Assembly: GCA_022790855.1 (NCBI GenBank)
Contig: JAAVYA010000033.1
Location: 1 to 40,530, forward strand
Reading direction: 5' to 3'
From: Lachnospiraceae bacterium
GTDB taxonomy: Bacteria; Bacillota; Clostridia; Lachnospirales; Lachnospiraceae
Length of the DNA: 40,530 nucleotides
Shown here: positions 25,355-37,009 of the stretch, piece after piece
Position numbering within the stretch: the first letter of the stretch is position 1
Layout: each line of letters opens with the position of its first letter
The notes under the pieces: model-generated
Told to the model about the DNA's origin: nothing
What the model saw: only the letters and a program-made list of their open reading frames with translations
Databases searched by the model: none
Translations under genes and position numbers: made by a program

Positions 25355-25382
25355 CAGGGAAAGTTTTGCTTGACTTTCCCTG
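25355..25382. repeat. 10-bp perfect inverted repeat overlapping the rpoB promoter
   Basis: CAGGGAAAGT (25355-25364) and ACTTTCCCTG (25373-25382) are perfect inverted copies 8 bp apart. The right arm overlaps most of the rpoB -35 (25370-25375). No T-run follows, so an operator is more likely than a terminator. Confidence 0.6.
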
Positions 25383-25399
25383 TTGCTTTATGCTATCAT
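25370..25399 (+). promoter_or_regulatory. Promoter and leader of rpoBC
   Basis: TTGACT (25370-25375), an 18-bp spacer and TATCAT (25394-25399). Transcription would begin near 25406, giving a leader of about 175 nt with small hairpins (GCGC pairs around 25467-25486, and GACACTAG/CTAAGTGTC around 25492-25517). I see no peptide in the leader. Confidence 0.55.
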
Positions 25400-25579
25400 A
25401 TACGGTGCACTATTGTGGTGACATAGACCTTTTTCCCGAAGAAACAGTGGAAAATCAAGGCTTTGGCGCGTTTTTCGACCAGCGCAATGACAGACACTAG
25501 ATGTTGTGACTAAGTGTCCTGTTATTACTGCATATTGCTTATCCGATAGATCATTTAGAAAACGAGAGGTGAATCGTCA

Positions 25580-28500
25580 ATGGAGAAAAACAGAATACGT
25601 CCGATTCAAGCAGGAAAAAGTGTCCGTATGAGTTATTCCCGGCAGAAAGAAGTATTGGAAATGCCTAACCTGATTGAAGTCCAGAAGGATTCTTATAAAT
25701 GGTTCCTGGACGAAGGGTTAAAGGAAGTATTTGCCGATATTTCCCCAATCGCGGATTACAGCGGGCATCTTAGTTTGGAGTTCGTAGACTTTGCATTGTG
25801 CGAAGATGATGTAAAGTATTCCATCGCGGAATGTAAGGAAAGAGATGCAACTTACGCGGCTCCCCTGAAAGTGAGAGTAAGACTGTACAATAAAGAGATC
25901 GATGAGATCAATGAACATGAAATCTTCATGGGCGATCTGCCACTCATGACAGAGACGGGAACTTTCGTTATCAATGGCGCAGAACGTGTTATCGTAAGTC
26001 AGTTGGTGCGTTCTCCAGGTATTTATTATGCCATTGCCCATGATAAAGTGGGAAAGAAGCTGTATTCGGCCACTGTAATTCCCAACCGGGGGGCTTGGCT
26101 GGAATATGAGACAGATTCCAATGATGTTTTCTATGTACGTGTGGACAGAACCAGAAAGGTTCCCATTACCGTATTAATCCGTGCCCTTGGCATAGGAACC
26201 AATCAGGAGATTGTTGATCTGTTTGGGGAAGAGCCGAAGATTCTTGCCAGCTTTGGGAAGGACGTTGCTACGAATTACCAGGAAGGTCTTTTGGAATTAT
26301 ACAAGAAGATTCGTCCGGGCGAACCGCTGACGGTAGAGAGTGCAGAGAGCCTGATTACGGCGATGTTCTTTGATCCCCGAAGATACGACCTGGCAAAAGT
26401 AGGGCGGTATAAGTTTAATAAGAAGCTTTCCTTTAAGAATAGAATAAACGGACATGTTCTGGCAGAGGACGTGGTGGACACCACTACCGGCGAGGTTCTG
26501 GCAGAGAAAGGAATGACCGTAAACCGGGAACAGGCAGATGCGATTCAGAATGCAGCCGTTCCCTATGTCTGGATCCAGACAGAAGAGAGAAATGTTAAGG
26601 TTCTTTCTAATATGATGGTAGATTTGACCAATTTCGTAGATGTAGTACCCAAGGAAGTCGGGATTACGGAGCTGGTCTATTATCCATGTTTGAAAAAAAT
26701 TTTGGAAGAAAATGAGAACCTGGAGGATATCAAGGAAGCGATCCGCAAGAACGTATCCGAACTGATACCAAAGCATATTACAAAAGAAGATATTCTGGCG
26801 TCTATTAATTACAATATGCATTTGGAATACGGAATTGGAAATGACGATGATATTGACCATTTGGGCAACCGTCGGATTCGTGCCGTAGGAGAACTGCTGC
26901 AGAACCAGTACCGTATCGGTCTTTCCAGAATGGAACGTGTTGTGCGGGAGCGTATGACAACTCAGGATTTGGAGGGGATTTCTCCCCAGAGCTTGATCAA
27001 TATTAAACCGGTAACGGCAGCGGTGAAGGAATTCTTCGGTTCCTCTCAGTTGTCCCAGTTTATGGATCAGAATAACCCGCTGGGCGAGCTGACCCACAAG
27101 CGCCGTCTGTCTGCACTGGGGCCGGGCGGTCTTTCCCGAGACAGGGCCGGATTTGAGGTACGTGACGTACATTATTCCCATTATGGAAGGATGTGCCCCA
27201 TAGAGACGCCAGAAGGTCCTAACATTGGTCTGATCAATTCGCTTGCAACTTATGCAAGAATTAATGAATATGGATTTGTGGAAGCTCCTTATCGGAAGAT
27301 TGACAAATCTGATCCTAAGAATCCCCGTGTTACGGACGAAGTAGTCTATATGACTGCGGATGAAGAAGATAATTACCATGTGGCCCAGGCGAACGAGGCA
27401 TTGGACGCGGAAGGACATTTCGTAAGGAATTCCGTATCCGGTCGTTACCGGGAAGAGACGCAGGAGTATGAAAAAGCCATGTTTGATTACATGGACGTAT
27501 CTCCGAAGATGGTATTTTCCGTGGCTACCGCTCTGATTCCTTTCCTGGAGAACGACGATGCCAACCGCGCCCTGATGGGCTCTAACATGCAGCGTCAGGC
27601 GGTGCCGCTTTTGACCACAGAGGCTCCGGTGGTAGGAACCGGAATGGAGACGAAGACGGCTGTTGACTCCGGTGTTTGCGTTATTGCCAAGAAATCCGGA
27701 GTAGTGGAGCGTTCTATTTCCAACGAGATTACGATAAAGAATGAAGATGGAACCAGAGATGTTTATAAGCTGACGAAGTTTTCACGAAGCAACCAGTCCA
27801 ACTGCTACAATCAGAAACCTATCGTTTTTAAAGGAGAAAAAGTAGAAGCCGGGCAAGTGATCGCTGACGGCCCCTCTACGTCCAACGGGGAGATTGCTCT
27901 GGGCAAAAATCCTTTGATCGGTTTCATGACTTGGGAAGGCTATAATTACGAGGACGCCGTATTATTGAGCGAGCGTTTGGTGCAGGAAGATGTGTATACA
28001 TCTGTGCACATTGAAGAATATGAAGCAGAAGCCCGGGATACGAAGCTGGGACCGGAAGAGATTACCCGCGACGTGCCGGGTGTGGGCGATGATGCGTTAA
28101 AGGATTTGGACGAGAGGGGAATTATCCGCATTGGTGCGGAAGTTCGTGCCGGAGACATTTTGGTTGGTAAGGTAACGCCAAAAGGGGAGACGGAGCTGAC
28201 AGCAGAAGAACGTCTGCTACGGGCAATTTTCGGTGAAAAAGCCAGAGAGGTCCGGGATACTTCCCTGAAGGTTCCCCATGGGGAATATGGTATTGTAGTG
28301 GACGCTAAAGTATTTACCAGGGAAAATGGGGATGAATTATCCCCGGGAGTAAATCAGGCTGTGCGTATCTATATTGCCCAGAAGAGAAAGATTTCTGTAG
28401 GCGACAAGATGGCAGGCCGTCACGGAAACAAGGGTGTGGTTTCCCGTGTACTTCCGGTGGAGGATATGCCGTTTCTGCCAAATGGCCGTCCCCTGGATAT

Positions 28501-29431
28501 TGTGCTGAATCCTCTGGGCGTACCTTCCCGTATGAATATCGGGCAGGTATTGGAGATTCATCTAAGCCTTGCCGCCAAGGCTCTGGGCTTTAACATCGCA
28601 ACGCCGGTATTTGACGGAGCCAACGAAGACGACATTATGGATACCCTGGATTTGGCTAATGATTATGTGAACTTATCCTGGGAAGAATTTGAAGCAAAGC
28701 ATAAAGAAGCGCTTTTGCCGGAGGTTATGCAGTATTTATACGACCATAGGGATCATCGGGAAGTATGGAAGGGAGTTCCTCTATCCAGAGACGGAAAAGT
28801 AAGACTGCGGGACGGACGTACCGGGGAATACTTTGACAGCCCGGTTACTATTGGCCACATGCACTATCTGAAACTGCATCATTTGGTGGACGATAAGATC
28901 CATGCACGTTCTACTGGCCCGTACTCTCTGGTAACACAGCAGCCTTTGGGCGGAAAAGCCCAATTCGGCGGACAGCGTTTCGGAGAGATGGAGGTTTGGG
29001 CGCTGGAGGCATATGGCGCGTCTTATACACTCCAGGAGATTCTTACGGTGAAGTCGGATGATGTGGTTGGCCGTGTAAAGACGTATGAGGCTATTATCAA
29101 GGGTGATAATATACCGGAGGCAGGGATACCGGAATCCTTCAAAGTGCTTTTGAAAGAGCTGCAGTCTTTGGGGCTGGATGTAAAAGTCTTGAGAGACGAT
29201 CAGACAGAAGTAGAAATTATGGAGACCAGCGAATACGGTGATACAGATTTGAATGCCATTATTGCAGGAGACCGCAATTTTGCATTTGATGATGAGGAAC
29301 CTCTTGGAGCTATGGGCTTCAGCAAACAGGAATTTGACGACGAGAACGAAGAATTGGTATCCGTGGATGAAGAGGATGAAGAAGAGGAAGGAATGTTTGA
29401 CGATTTCGAAGCAATTCTTGATGAAGAATAA
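25580..29431 (+). CDS. rpoB: RNA polymerase beta subunit
   Basis: The 1283-residue subunit is full length. The rifampicin region (about residues 487-520) is intact and wild-type, with Asp496, His506 and Ser511 at the E. coli 516, 526 and 531 positions. The active-site stretch [17 protein letters not shown] is present. The C-terminus ends in a long acidic run of Glu and Asp, as in other Clostridia. It is preceded by its own promoter, not read through from rplL. RpoC starts 17 nt after the stop. Confidence 0.98.
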   Translation: MEKNRIRPIQAGKSVRMSYSRQKEVLEMPNLIEVQKDSYKWFLDEGLKEVFADISPIADYSGHLSLEFVDFALCEDDVKYSIAECKERDATYAAPLKVRVRLYNKEIDEINEHEIFMGDLPLMTETGTFVINGAERVIVSQLVRSPGIYYAIAHDKVGKKLYSATVIPNRGAWLEYETDSNDVFYVRVDRTRKVPITVLIRALGIGTNQEIVDLFGEEPKILASFGKDVATNYQEGLLELYKKIRPGEPLTVESAESLITAMFFDPRRYDLAKVGRYKFNKKLSFKNRINGHVLAEDVVDTTTGEVLAEKGMTVNREQADAIQNAAVPYVWIQTEERNVKVLSNMMVDLTNFVDVVPKEVGITELVYYPCLKKILEENENLEDIKEAIRKNVSELIPKHITKEDILASINYNMHLEYGIGNDDDIDHLGNRRIRAVGELLQNQYRIGLSRMERVVRERMTTQDLEGISPQSLINIKPVTAAVKEFFGSSQLSQFMDQNNPLGELTHKRRLSALGPGGLSRDRAGFEVRDVHYSHYGRMCPIETPEGPNIGLINSLATYARINEYGFVEAPYRKIDKSDPKNPRVTDEVVYMTADEEDNYHVAQANEALDAEGHFVRNSVSGRYREETQEYEKAMFDYMDVSPKMVFSVATALIPFLENDDANRALMGSNMQRQAVPLLTTEAPVVGTGMETKTAVDSGVCVIAKKSGVVERSISNEITIKNEDGTRDVYKLTKFSRSNQSNCYNQKPIVFKGEKVEAGQVIADGPSTSNGEIALGKNPLIGFMTWEGYNYEDAVLLSERLVQEDVYTSVHIEEYEAEARDTKLGPEEITRDVPGVGDDALKDLDERGIIRIGAEVRAGDILVGKVTPKGETELTAEERLLRAIFGEKAREVRDTSLKVPHGEYGIVVDAKVFTRENGDELSPGVNQAVRIYIAQKRKISVGDKMAGRHGNKGVVSRVLPVEDMPFLPNGRPLDIVLNPLGVPSRMNIGQVLEIHLSLAAKALGFNIATPVFDGANEDDIMDTLDLANDYVNLSWEEFEAKHKEALLPEVMQYLYDHRDHREVWKGVPLSRDGKVRLRDGRTGEYFDSPVTIGHMHYLKLHHLVDDKIHARSTGPYSLVTQQPLGGKAQFGGQRFGEMEVWALEAYGASYTLQEILTVKSDDVVGRVKTYEAIIKGDNIPEAGIPESFKVLLKELQSLGLDVKVLRDDQTEVEIMETSEYGDTDLNAIIAGDRNFAFDDEEPLGAMGFSKQEFDDENEELVSVDEEDEEEEGMFDDFEAILDEE

Positions 29432-29448
29432 GGAAGGGAGTGACCGAA

Positions 29449-32400
29449 ATGCCGGAGACAACAAATAAAGAAAATTATCAGCCAATTACCTTTGACGCTA
29501 TCAAGATTGGTTTGGCATCGCCGGAGAAGATCAGAGAATGGTCCCGGGGCGAAGTAAAAAAGCCGGAGACCATTAATTACAGAACCTTGAAGCCGGAGAA
29601 AGACGGCCTCTTCTGCGAGAAAATCTTTGGCCCCAGTAAAGACTGGGAATGCCATTGCGGAAAATACAAAAAGATTCGCTACAAAGGCGTAGTCTGCGAC
29701 CGATGCGGCGTGGAGATTACAAAGGCAAACGTCCGCAGGGAGCGGATGGGGCATATTGAGCTTGCGGCTCCGGTGTCCCATATCTGGTATTTTAAGGGAA
29801 TTCCCAGCAGAATGGGATTGATTCTTGATTTATCCCCCAGGACGCTGGAAAAGGTCTTATACTTTGCTTCTTACATTGTATTGGATAAGGGCAACAGTGA
29901 TTTGCAGTATAAGCAGGTGTTGTCCGAGAGTGAATATCAGGAAGCCCGGGAAAAATATGGAAGCAGTTTCCGGGTAGGCATGGGGGCGGAAGCCATTAAA
30001 GAGCTTTTGTGTGCCATTGACCTGGAAAAAGACGGAGAAGAATTAAAGAGAGGGCTGCGGGACGCTACCGGGCAAAAGCGGGCCCGGATTATCAAGCGTC
30101 TAGAAGTAGTAGAAGCGTTTCGTGCCTCCGGGAATATGCCGGAGTGGATGATTATGGATGTTATTCCGGTTATTCCCCCAGATTTGCGCCCTATGGTCCA
30201 GCTGGATGGCGGCCGGTTTGCAACTTCTGATTTGAATGATTTGTACCGCAGGATTATCAATCGAAATAATCGTTTGCGGAGACTTTTGGAGTTGGGAGCG
30301 CCGGATATTATTGTGCGAAATGAGAAGCGGATGCTCCAGGAGGCAGTGGATGCTTTGATTGATAACGGCAGGCGGGGAAGGCCGGTGACCGGACCTGGCA
30401 ACCGTCCATTGAAATCCTTGTCTGACATGCTGAAAGGAAAATCAGGGCGTTTCCGTCAGAACCTTTTGGGAAAACGTGTAGACTATTCGGGACGGTCCGT
30501 TATCGTAGTAGGGCCGGAACTGAAAATCTATCAATGTGGTCTGCCCAAGGAGATGGCGATTGAGCTGTTTAAGCCCTTTGTAATGAAAGAGCTGGTGGCA
30601 AATGGCACTGCTCATAATATTAAAAGCGCTAAGAAGATGGTAGAACGTCTCCAGCCCGAGGTATGGGATGTGCTGGAAGAGGTTATCAAAGAGCATCCGG
30701 TTATGCTGAACCGTGCGCCTACCTTGCACAGACTGGGAATCCAGGCATTTGAGCCTATTCTGGTAGAGGGTAAAGCAATCAAGCTGCATCCTTTGGTTTG
30801 TACGGCGTTTAACGCGGATTTTGACGGAGACCAGATGGCCGTTCATCTTCCGCTTTCCGTAGAAGCCCAGGCAGAGTGCCGGTTCCTGCTGTTATCTCCC
30901 AATAATTTGCTGAAGCCTTCTGACGGCGGCCCAGTTGCCGTGCCGTCTCAGGATATGGTGTTGGGGATTTATTATCTGACCCAGGAACGCCCAGGGGCCA
31001 TCGGGGAAGGGAAATGCTTTAAAAATGTAAATGAAGCGATTTTGGCCTATGAAAACGGCGCTTTAACGCTGCATTCCAGAATAAAAGTCCGTGTTGTGCG
31101 GACAGATGAAGAAGGAAATAAAGTATCCGGATGGATAGAATCCACACTGGGACGTTTTATTTTCAATGAGATTCTTCCTCAAGATTTAGGATTTGTAGAT
31201 AGAAATGATCCAAAGAGCCTTTTTATGCTGGAAGTGGACTTCCATGTAGGGAAAAAGGGTTTGAAGCAGATTTTGGAGAAGGTAATCAATATCCATGGCG
31301 CGACGAAGACGGCAGAAGTGTTGGATGATATCAAAGCTATGGGATACAAGTATTCCACAAGAGCAGCCATGACGGTATCCATCTCAGATATGACGGTGCC
31401 GGCAAAGAAACCGGAACTGATTAAGAATGCCCAGGATACGGTGGACCGGATTACTAGAAATTATAAGCGCGGCCTGATTACGGAGGAAGAACGGTATAAG
31501 GAAGTCGTAGAGACCTGGAAAGACACGGACGATGTGCTGACCAAGGAGCTGTTAGACGGGTTGGATAAGTACAACAACATCTTTATGATGGCGGATTCCG
31601 GGGCCCGTGGTTCTGATAAGCAGATCAAACAGTTGGCGGGTATGCGTGGATTGATGGCAGATACGACAGGTAGAACGATTGAGCTGCCTATCAAGTCAAA
31701 TTTCCGTGAGGGCCTGGATGTATTGGAATATTTTATGTCTGCCCACGGCGCGCGGAAAGGTTTGTCTGATACGGCGCTGCGGACTGCGGACTCCGGGTAT
31801 CTGACCAGACGTCTGGTGGACGTCTCTCAGGAGCTGATCGTCCGGGAGATTGACTGCTGTGAAGGCAGAGAGATTCCTGGCATGTATGTGAAAGCATTTA
31901 CGGACGGCAAAGAAGAAATCGAGAGCCTCCAGGATCGTATTACCGGACGTTTTGCCTGTGAAGATATTTGTGATAAAGACGGAAATGTGCTGGTAAAAGC
32001 AAACCATATGATTACTCCCAAGCGCGCGGCTCTTGTTATGAGCCAGGGTGTGGATGAAAAAGGAGAACCCCTGGAGCGGGTAAAAATCCGTACTATCTTA
32101 ACCTGCAGGTCTCATACAGGTATTTGCGCAAAATGCTACGGCGCTAATATGGCTACCGGGCAGTCCGTACAGGTGGGAGAGGCGGTCGGAATTATCGCAG
32201 CCCAGTCCATCGGAGAGCCTGGTACTCAGCTTACCATGCGTACCTTCCATACCGGCGGCGTTGCCGGGGATGATATTACTCAGGGTCTTCCCCGTGTAGA
32301 GGAGCTGTTTGAAGCCAGAAAGCCCAAAGGTCTTGCAATTATTACAGAGTTTGCCGGAGTGGCAACGATTAAGGATACAAAGAAGAAACGCGAGATTATC

Positions 32401-33189
32401 GTTACCAATAGCGAAACGGGAGAGACAAAGGCATATTTGATTCCTTATGGCTCCAGAATTAAGATTACTGACGGCGCCGTACTGGAAGCCGGTGATGAAC
32501 TGACGGAAGGTAGTGTAAATCCCCATGATATTCTGAAAATTAAGGGACTCCGTTCTGTGCAGGATTATATGATTCAAGAAGTGCAGCGTGTATACCGTCT
32601 GCAAGGCGTGGATATCAATGATAAGCATATCGAAGTAATTGTACGCCAGATGCTGAAAAAGATCCGCATTGAAAATAACGGAGATTCTGATTTCCTTCCA
32701 GGTACGTTGGTGGATATTCTGGAATATGAGGATGCCAATGAGCGGCTGTTGGAGGAAGGGTTAGAACCTGCAGAAGGTAAGCAGGTAATGCTGGGAATTA
32801 CTAAGGCGGCATTGGCTACGAATTCCTTCTTGTCGGCGGCGTCCTTCCAGGAGACAACCAAGGTTTTGACAGAAGCAGCCATTAAAGGAAAGATAGATCC
32901 ATTGATCGGTTTGAAGGAAAATGTTCTGATCGGTAAGCTGATTCCTGCCGGAACCGGAATGAAGCGTTATCGCAGTATTCGTTTAAGCTCCGACGTAAAT
33001 GAGCTGGATGAGATTGATTTTGATGATGATTTTGATTTCGGTCAGGACGATTTTTACGGAGAGCTCCTGGATGAAGATTTAAAAGGGGAAGCCCGTGAAG
33101 ATTTTGAAGATTCGGAAGAGGAAGAAGACGATTTATTGGAAGAATCGGATGAGTGGAATGAACTGATTGCCGATTTGACGAAAGAATAA
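29449..33189 (+). CDS. rpoC: RNA polymerase beta' subunit
   Basis: The 1246-residue subunit has the N-terminal zinc ribbon (Cys68, Cys70, Cys83, Cys86), the catalytic NADFDGD with Asp457, Asp459 and Asp461 that hold magnesium, and a second zinc motif in [11 protein letters not shown]. It ends in a long acidic tail like RpoB. I chose the ATG at 29449 because AGGAAGGGAG lies 8 nt upstream; a GTG at 29440 lies inside that site. A terminator follows the stop. Confidence 0.97.
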   Translation: MPETTNKENYQPITFDAIKIGLASPEKIREWSRGEVKKPETINYRTLKPEKDGLFCEKIFGPSKDWECHCGKYKKIRYKGVVCDRCGVEITKANVRRERMGHIELAAPVSHIWYFKGIPSRMGLILDLSPRTLEKVLYFASYIVLDKGNSDLQYKQVLSESEYQEAREKYGSSFRVGMGAEAIKELLCAIDLEKDGEELKRGLRDATGQKRARIIKRLEVVEAFRASGNMPEWMIMDVIPVIPPDLRPMVQLDGGRFATSDLNDLYRRIINRNNRLRRLLELGAPDIIVRNEKRMLQEAVDALIDNGRRGRPVTGPGNRPLKSLSDMLKGKSGRFRQNLLGKRVDYSGRSVIVVGPELKIYQCGLPKEMAIELFKPFVMKELVANGTAHNIKSAKKMVERLQPEVWDVLEEVIKEHPVMLNRAPTLHRLGIQAFEPILVEGKAIKLHPLVCTAFNADFDGDQMAVHLPLSVEAQAECRFLLLSPNNLLKPSDGGPVAVPSQDMVLGIYYLTQERPGAIGEGKCFKNVNEAILAYENGALTLHSRIKVRVVRTDEEGNKVSGWIESTLGRFIFNEILPQDLGFVDRNDPKSLFMLEVDFHVGKKGLKQILEKVINIHGATKTAEVLDDIKAMGYKYSTRAAMTVSISDMTVPAKKPELIKNAQDTVDRITRNYKRGLITEEERYKEVVETWKDTDDVLTKELLDGLDKYNNIFMMADSGARGSDKQIKQLAGMRGLMADTTGRTIELPIKSNFREGLDVLEYFMSAHGARKGLSDTALRTADSGYLTRRLVDVSQELIVREIDCCEGREIPGMYVKAFTDGKEEIESLQDRITGRFACEDICDKDGNVLVKANHMITPKRAALVMSQGVDEKGEPLERVKIRTILTCRSHTGICAKCYGANMATGQSVQVGEAVGIIAAQSIGEPGTQLTMRTFHTGGVAGDDITQGLPRVEELFEARKPKGLAIITEFAGVATIKDTKKKREIIVTNSETGETKAYLIPYGSRIKITDGAVLEAGDELTEGSVNPHDILKIKGLRSVQDYMIQEVQRVYRLQGVDINDKHIEVIVRQMLKKIRIENNGDSDFLPGTLVDILEYEDANERLLEEGLEPAEGKQVMLGITKAALATNSFLSAASFQETTKVLTEAAIKGKIDPLIGLKENVLIGKLIPAGTGMKRYRSIRLSSDVNELDEIDFDDDFDFGQDDFYGELLDEDLKGEAREDFEDSEEEEDDLLEESDEWNELIADLTKE

Positions 33190-33204
33190 GAAAAATAATA
33201 AGAG

Positions 33205-33246
33205 AACTGCTGCTTTGGCCTAGCACTTTATAGCAGCAGTTTTTTT
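33205..33246 (+). terminator. Intrinsic terminator after rpoC
   Basis: AACTGCTGCT (33205-33214) pairs with AGCAGCAGTT (33232-33241), followed by Ts to 33246. It ends the rpoBC transcript and separates it from the minus-strand cellulase gene. Confidence 0.9.
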
Positions 33247-33272
33247 GGGGAAAGGGAGGAGGTGGAAAGAAA

Positions 33273-34835
33273 TCACGGTTCCATTTCCAGTTCAGCCCCC
33301 ATGACAATAAAACCGATATCGCTAATCGAATTTCCGGGAGAAATGGAGCCGTTATAGTCCAGGGATGCAATATGTAATGTATGATCTTGCAGGGTATATA
33401 CACCGTTCCAGCTATCGGATAAAGTGGGCGTACCTGTAAAAGACAGGTCGATTTCCCAATGGCTGAGAGGCTGCTCCGAAATATTCTTTAAGGTCAGAAT
33501 GTACTGATAATAAGGAATACCGTCAGACTCCCAGCTTCCTGCGAGCTTGGCAGTTACTTCCACAGAGGATTCAGAAAAATTGGCCGTTTCAGTAATTTTA
33601 TGTTCCGGAGGATCAGAAAACGTATCGGTGGAAGAGGAGACGCCGGGAGTGGAATTATGGTTGTCAGGTTCAGCGTCTTTTTGGTGATTTAGCATCTGGT
33701 AAAGCCATTGACCGGAATTGCTGAGATCTTCTTTGGTAAAACTGCAGGTTTTATCACAGGAAGGTTGAAGAACGGCAGAACTTTCATTTTTATTAGATAG
33801 ATTCCAGGCAATATAGCTAATTTGATATTGATCCAGAGCCGCGATCCACTGGTTGGCTTCTTCCGGATCTATGGCGCCGTTGCCGTTGGCATCGCAGATT
33901 CCATATTCAGAAACAAAAACCGGCAATCCGGATGAAACGGCTGCTTCCATTTTGCTCCGAAGATCTTCTTTATGGGTTGCTGCGTAAAAATGCAGTGCAT
34001 ACATAATGTTGTCGTATTCCGTGATGGGATCTTCTGCGGCCTGGTCTACCCATTGAGACCAGTTGGGGGTTCCTACAATTATCACTGCATCCGGGTCATT
34101 GGAACGAATGACCGGGATTACATTGAGAGCATAGTTTTTGATGTCGTTCCAGCTTGTCTGGCCGTTGGGCTCATTGCAGATTTCATATAAAACATGTGTT
34201 TCCTGAGAAAATTCTTCGGAAACCTCCTGAAAAAAAGCCTGTGCTTCTTCCAAATAAATATTTGGGTTACTGTCTGATAGGATGTGCCAATCTATAATGA
34301 CATACATATCCTGGTCAGATGCATATTGTACGCCCTTCCGGATCAATTCTTTTAAGCGGGAAGGGTCCCCATCTGTGCAGTATCCGCCGGATTCGGCAGT
34401 ATACATGGCTAGGCGTATTACATTTGCATTCCAATCGGTCCGCAGCTCTGCGAAACAATCTTCATTAACATACTCTGGGAACCAGGCCAGTCCATGGGTG
34501 CTGATGCCTTTTAATTGTACAGGATTTCCGCTGCTGTCAGTCAATTGTGTACCAGATACCTGTAAGGCTCCGGAAACAGAGGGAGAGGGCAGGCTGGAAG
34601 AGGGAGAGATGTCGTGCTCAGAGTTATTTTGGGCATCAGAGGAGTTGGATGTCAGAGCTTTCTCCTCTTCTGTATCTGTGTTAGCCTTTTTAAAAATATG
34701 CAGGGGTTCGTCTTGTACTATTTCCTGCTGTGAATTGATTTGAGAAGGAGCTGTAATTTGCCCTCCACAGCCAAGCAGAAAGAAACAAGAAATTAATATT
34801 GCGGTCCACGCTTTTTTTCGTATATTTTGCCTCAT
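33273..34835 (-). CDS. GH5 endoglucanase lipoprotein with C-terminal CBM2-like domain
   Basis: A 520-residue secreted enzyme. A lipoprotein signal (hydrophobic 9-22, lipobox LLGC with Cys23) is followed by a Ser/Asn/Glu-rich linker (about 30-90), a GH5 catalytic domain (about 91-385) and a second linker, then a CBM2-like cellulose-binding domain (about 420-515, NGSISPGNSISDIGF). Catalytic residues are acid/base Glu222 (NEP) and nucleophile Glu310 (VSEYG), with His184 and His282 nearby in sequence. Residues 315-326 form a perfect EF-hand-like calcium loop (Asp, Asn, Asn, Gly, Ile, Asp, Glu spacing). It probably cleaves beta-1,4-glucans while tethered to the outer membrane face. It lies between rpoC and rpsL, an unusual spot. 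The start has AAGGGGAT. Confidence 0.9.
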   Translation of the reverse strand: MRQNIRKKAWTAILISCFFLLGCGGQITAPSQINSQQEIVQDEPLHIFKKANTDTEEEKALTSNSSDAQNNSEHDISPSSSLPSPSVSGALQVSGTQLTDSSGNPVQLKGISTHGLAWFPEYVNEDCFAELRTDWNANVIRLAMYTAESGGYCTDGDPSRLKELIRKGVQYASDQDMYVIIDWHILSDSNPNIYLEEAQAFFQEVSEEFSQETHVLYEICNEPNGQTSWNDIKNYALNVIPVIRSNDPDAVIIVGTPNWSQWVDQAAEDPITEYDNIMYALHFYAATHKEDLRSKMEAAVSSGLPVFVSEYGICDANGNGAIDPEEANQWIAALDQYQISYIAWNLSNKNESSAVLQPSCDKTCSFTKEDLSNSGQWLYQMLNHQKDAEPDNHNSTPGVSSSTDTFSDPPEHKITETANFSESSVEVTAKLAGSWESDGIPYYQYILTLKNISEQPLSHWEIDLSFTGTPTLSDSWNGVYTLQDHTLHIASLDYNGSISPGNSISDIGFIVMGAELEMEP

Positions 34836-34976
34836 AAATTATCCCCTTAAGTTCCAATTTGTGGAATAAAATCCCGAATTGCGGAAAAGATATAGATAAA
34901 AGATGGATGAATATGGGACCAAAAGAATCGTGCATATCCTTTTGGCTCCAGACTCAACCGAATGAAAGTATTGATG

Positions 34977-35507
34977 TTATCTTCTGCGGATTCTTCCTGC
35001 AGAGGCGATTGCGCCCAAAACGAAGGCAATGCCCAAATCCTTGAGGAATGCGATCATAACTTCAGATTCTGCCAGAAAATCCGGGGTCATCTGAACCGCA
35101 TCGAAAAATGTAATAGAGAGATCTGTCTTATATAGGTCATAAATCACATAAGACAGGCTCAGGTATTCTGCCAGAACAATGGATAAGATGGACATGATGA
35201 TAGCGATAACAGTACCTTTCAGCGAACTTTTATTTCCGGAAAAGAGCTGGTATCCGAACATGGACAATATTACGGTAATCAAACCGCAGATTCCGGCAAT
35301 AAAACCGAACTGATAGACAATGAAGTAAAGAATACCGCCGATGAGGGCAAAAAGAAATGCACCTACAGCGCCTGCAATTACATTCTCATGAACCGGCTCC
35401 GGCTGCAGGGCAGAAGAATATTGGGACGTCTGTCCTTGCCAACTGGAAGGATCCGGCATTTCGTGATAAGTGGGTGTTTCGTTGCGGTCATTTTCATGAT
35501 TTTCCAT
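34977..35507 (-). CDS. Small membrane protein, function unknown
   Basis: I do not recognise the 176-residue protein. It has a polar, Pro/Ser/Gln-rich N-terminal tail (about 1-40) and four predicted membrane helices (about 43-65, 68-90, 98-120 and 152-172), with a short basic C-terminus (RIRRR). GGAGG precedes the ATG. A consensus promoter (35578-35606) serves it. It lies 141 nt upstream of the cellulase gene on the same strand and may be co-transcribed with it; no terminator was seen between. Confidence 0.8.
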   Translation of the reverse strand: MENHENDRNETPTYHEMPDPSSWQGQTSQYSSALQPEPVHENVIAGAVGAFLFALIGGILYFIVYQFGFIAGICGLITVILSMFGYQLFSGNKSSLKGTVIAIIMSILSIVLAEYLSLSYVIYDLYKTDLSITFFDAVQMTPDFLAESEVMIAFLKDLGIAFVLGAIASAGRIRRR

Positions 35508-35577
35508 GATGAATTATCCTCCGTTTCTTTCAAAGCTTGCACACAGGTCTTCCCATAGGGGACCATATAATAGTTAT

Positions 35578-35606
35578 ATTATAAAAAAAACGAGGATGGA
35601 GGTCAA
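35578..35606 (-). promoter_or_regulatory. Promoter of the membrane protein gene
   Basis: Minus-strand TTGACC (35606-35601), a 17-bp spacer and perfect TATAAT (35583-35578). It may also drive the cellulase gene downstream. Confidence 0.7.
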
Positions 35607-35674
35607 TACATATCTTTTATTCCAGGTAAAAAGATACAAAAGATATCGGAAGCGCCAAAATAATGAAAAAAGGC

Positions 35675-35703
35675 TTGACATCTTCTTTCAGCGCTTATAT
35701 AAT
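35675..35703 (+). promoter_or_regulatory. Consensus SigA promoter of the str operon
   Basis: Perfect TTGACA (35675-35680), a 17-bp spacer and perfect TATAAT (35698-35703), about 54 bp before rpsL. It is divergent from the membrane-protein promoter, 69 bp away. Confidence 0.88.
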
Positions 35704-35756
35704 AATTTAGCGTGTATGCAAATGCACATTCACGAATACTACAGGAGGTGAAAAGA

Positions 35757-36179
35757 ATGCCAACATTTAACCAGTTAGTAAGAAAAGGAAGACAGACATC
35801 TGTTAAGAAGTCAACGGCACCGGCTTTGCAGAAGGGATATAACTCTTTGAGAAAGCGTCCTACCGATACTTCTTCTCCTCAGAAGAGAGGTGTTTGTACA
35901 GCAGTTAAGACTGCTACTCCGAAAAAGCCTAACTCTGCTCTTCGTAAAATTGCCAGAGTACGTCTTTCTAACGGAATCGAAGTAACAAGCTACATTCCGG
36001 GTGAAGGCCACAACCTGCAGGAGCATAGCGTTGTATTGATCCGCGGTGGCAGGGTAAAGGACTTACCAGGTACCAGATACCACATTATCCGTGGTACATT
36101 GGATACGGCAGGCGTTGCAAACAGACGGCAGGCTCGTTCCAAGTATGGCGCTAAGCGGCCGAAAGACGCTAAGAAATAA
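35757..36179 (+). CDS. rpsL: 30S ribosomal protein S12
   Basis: The 140-residue protein carries [10 protein letters not shown] with Lys57 at the E. coli Lys43 position, the streptomycin-sensitive wild-type state, and [24 protein letters not shown]. It starts at the ATG after AGGAGGTGAAAAG; an in-frame ATG 45 nt upstream lies before the ribosome-binding site and is not used. It monitors decoding. Confidence 0.97.
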   Translation: MPTFNQLVRKGRQTSVKKSTAPALQKGYNSLRKRPTDTSSPQKRGVCTAVKTATPKKPNSALRKIARVRLSNGIEVTSYIPGEGHNLQEHSVVLIRGGRVKDLPGTRYHIIRGTLDTAGVANRRQARSKYGAKRPKDAKK

Positions 36180-36310
36180 CAGCGGACAGTGTATCACAAA
36201 CAGATCTATGGTTAGTGTTGGAAAAGCGCTGCGGCGCACATTCTTTTAAATGATAAATGAATTTCCGCACGAACACATTAGAGGCAAACATGTGAGTACC
36301 GTTGAATTAA

Positions 36311-36889
<579 letters not shown>

Positions 36890-36902
36890 GGAATCTTATG
36901 GT

Positions 36903-36974
36903 ACACGAATGCCCAGAGCTTTCGGGCTTTTCCAGCCATGCACCCGGCATGGATTGTGGATTGGCATTCCGTGT
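36903..36974 (+). promoter_or_regulatory. Long hairpin and possible attenuator between rpsG and fusA
   Basis: ACACGAATGCC (36903-36913) pairs with GGCATTCCGTGT (36963-36974), with one bulge, and CCATGC (36936-36941) pairs with GCATGG (36947-36952) inside. Alternatively GCCC (36911-36914) pairs with GGGC (36924-36927) just before TTTT, a weak terminator-like shape. The two folds are mutually exclusive, so this could modulate fusA expression. Confidence 0.4.
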
Positions 36975-37009
36975 GCTGTTTTTCAGAAGAAATATAGGAG
37001 GAAAAAACC

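Noticed and set aside
26297..27418. A 373-codon minus-strand open frame inside rpoB
   Set aside because: It mirrors rpoB on the opposite strand and has no recognisable domain; the coding strand is certain.
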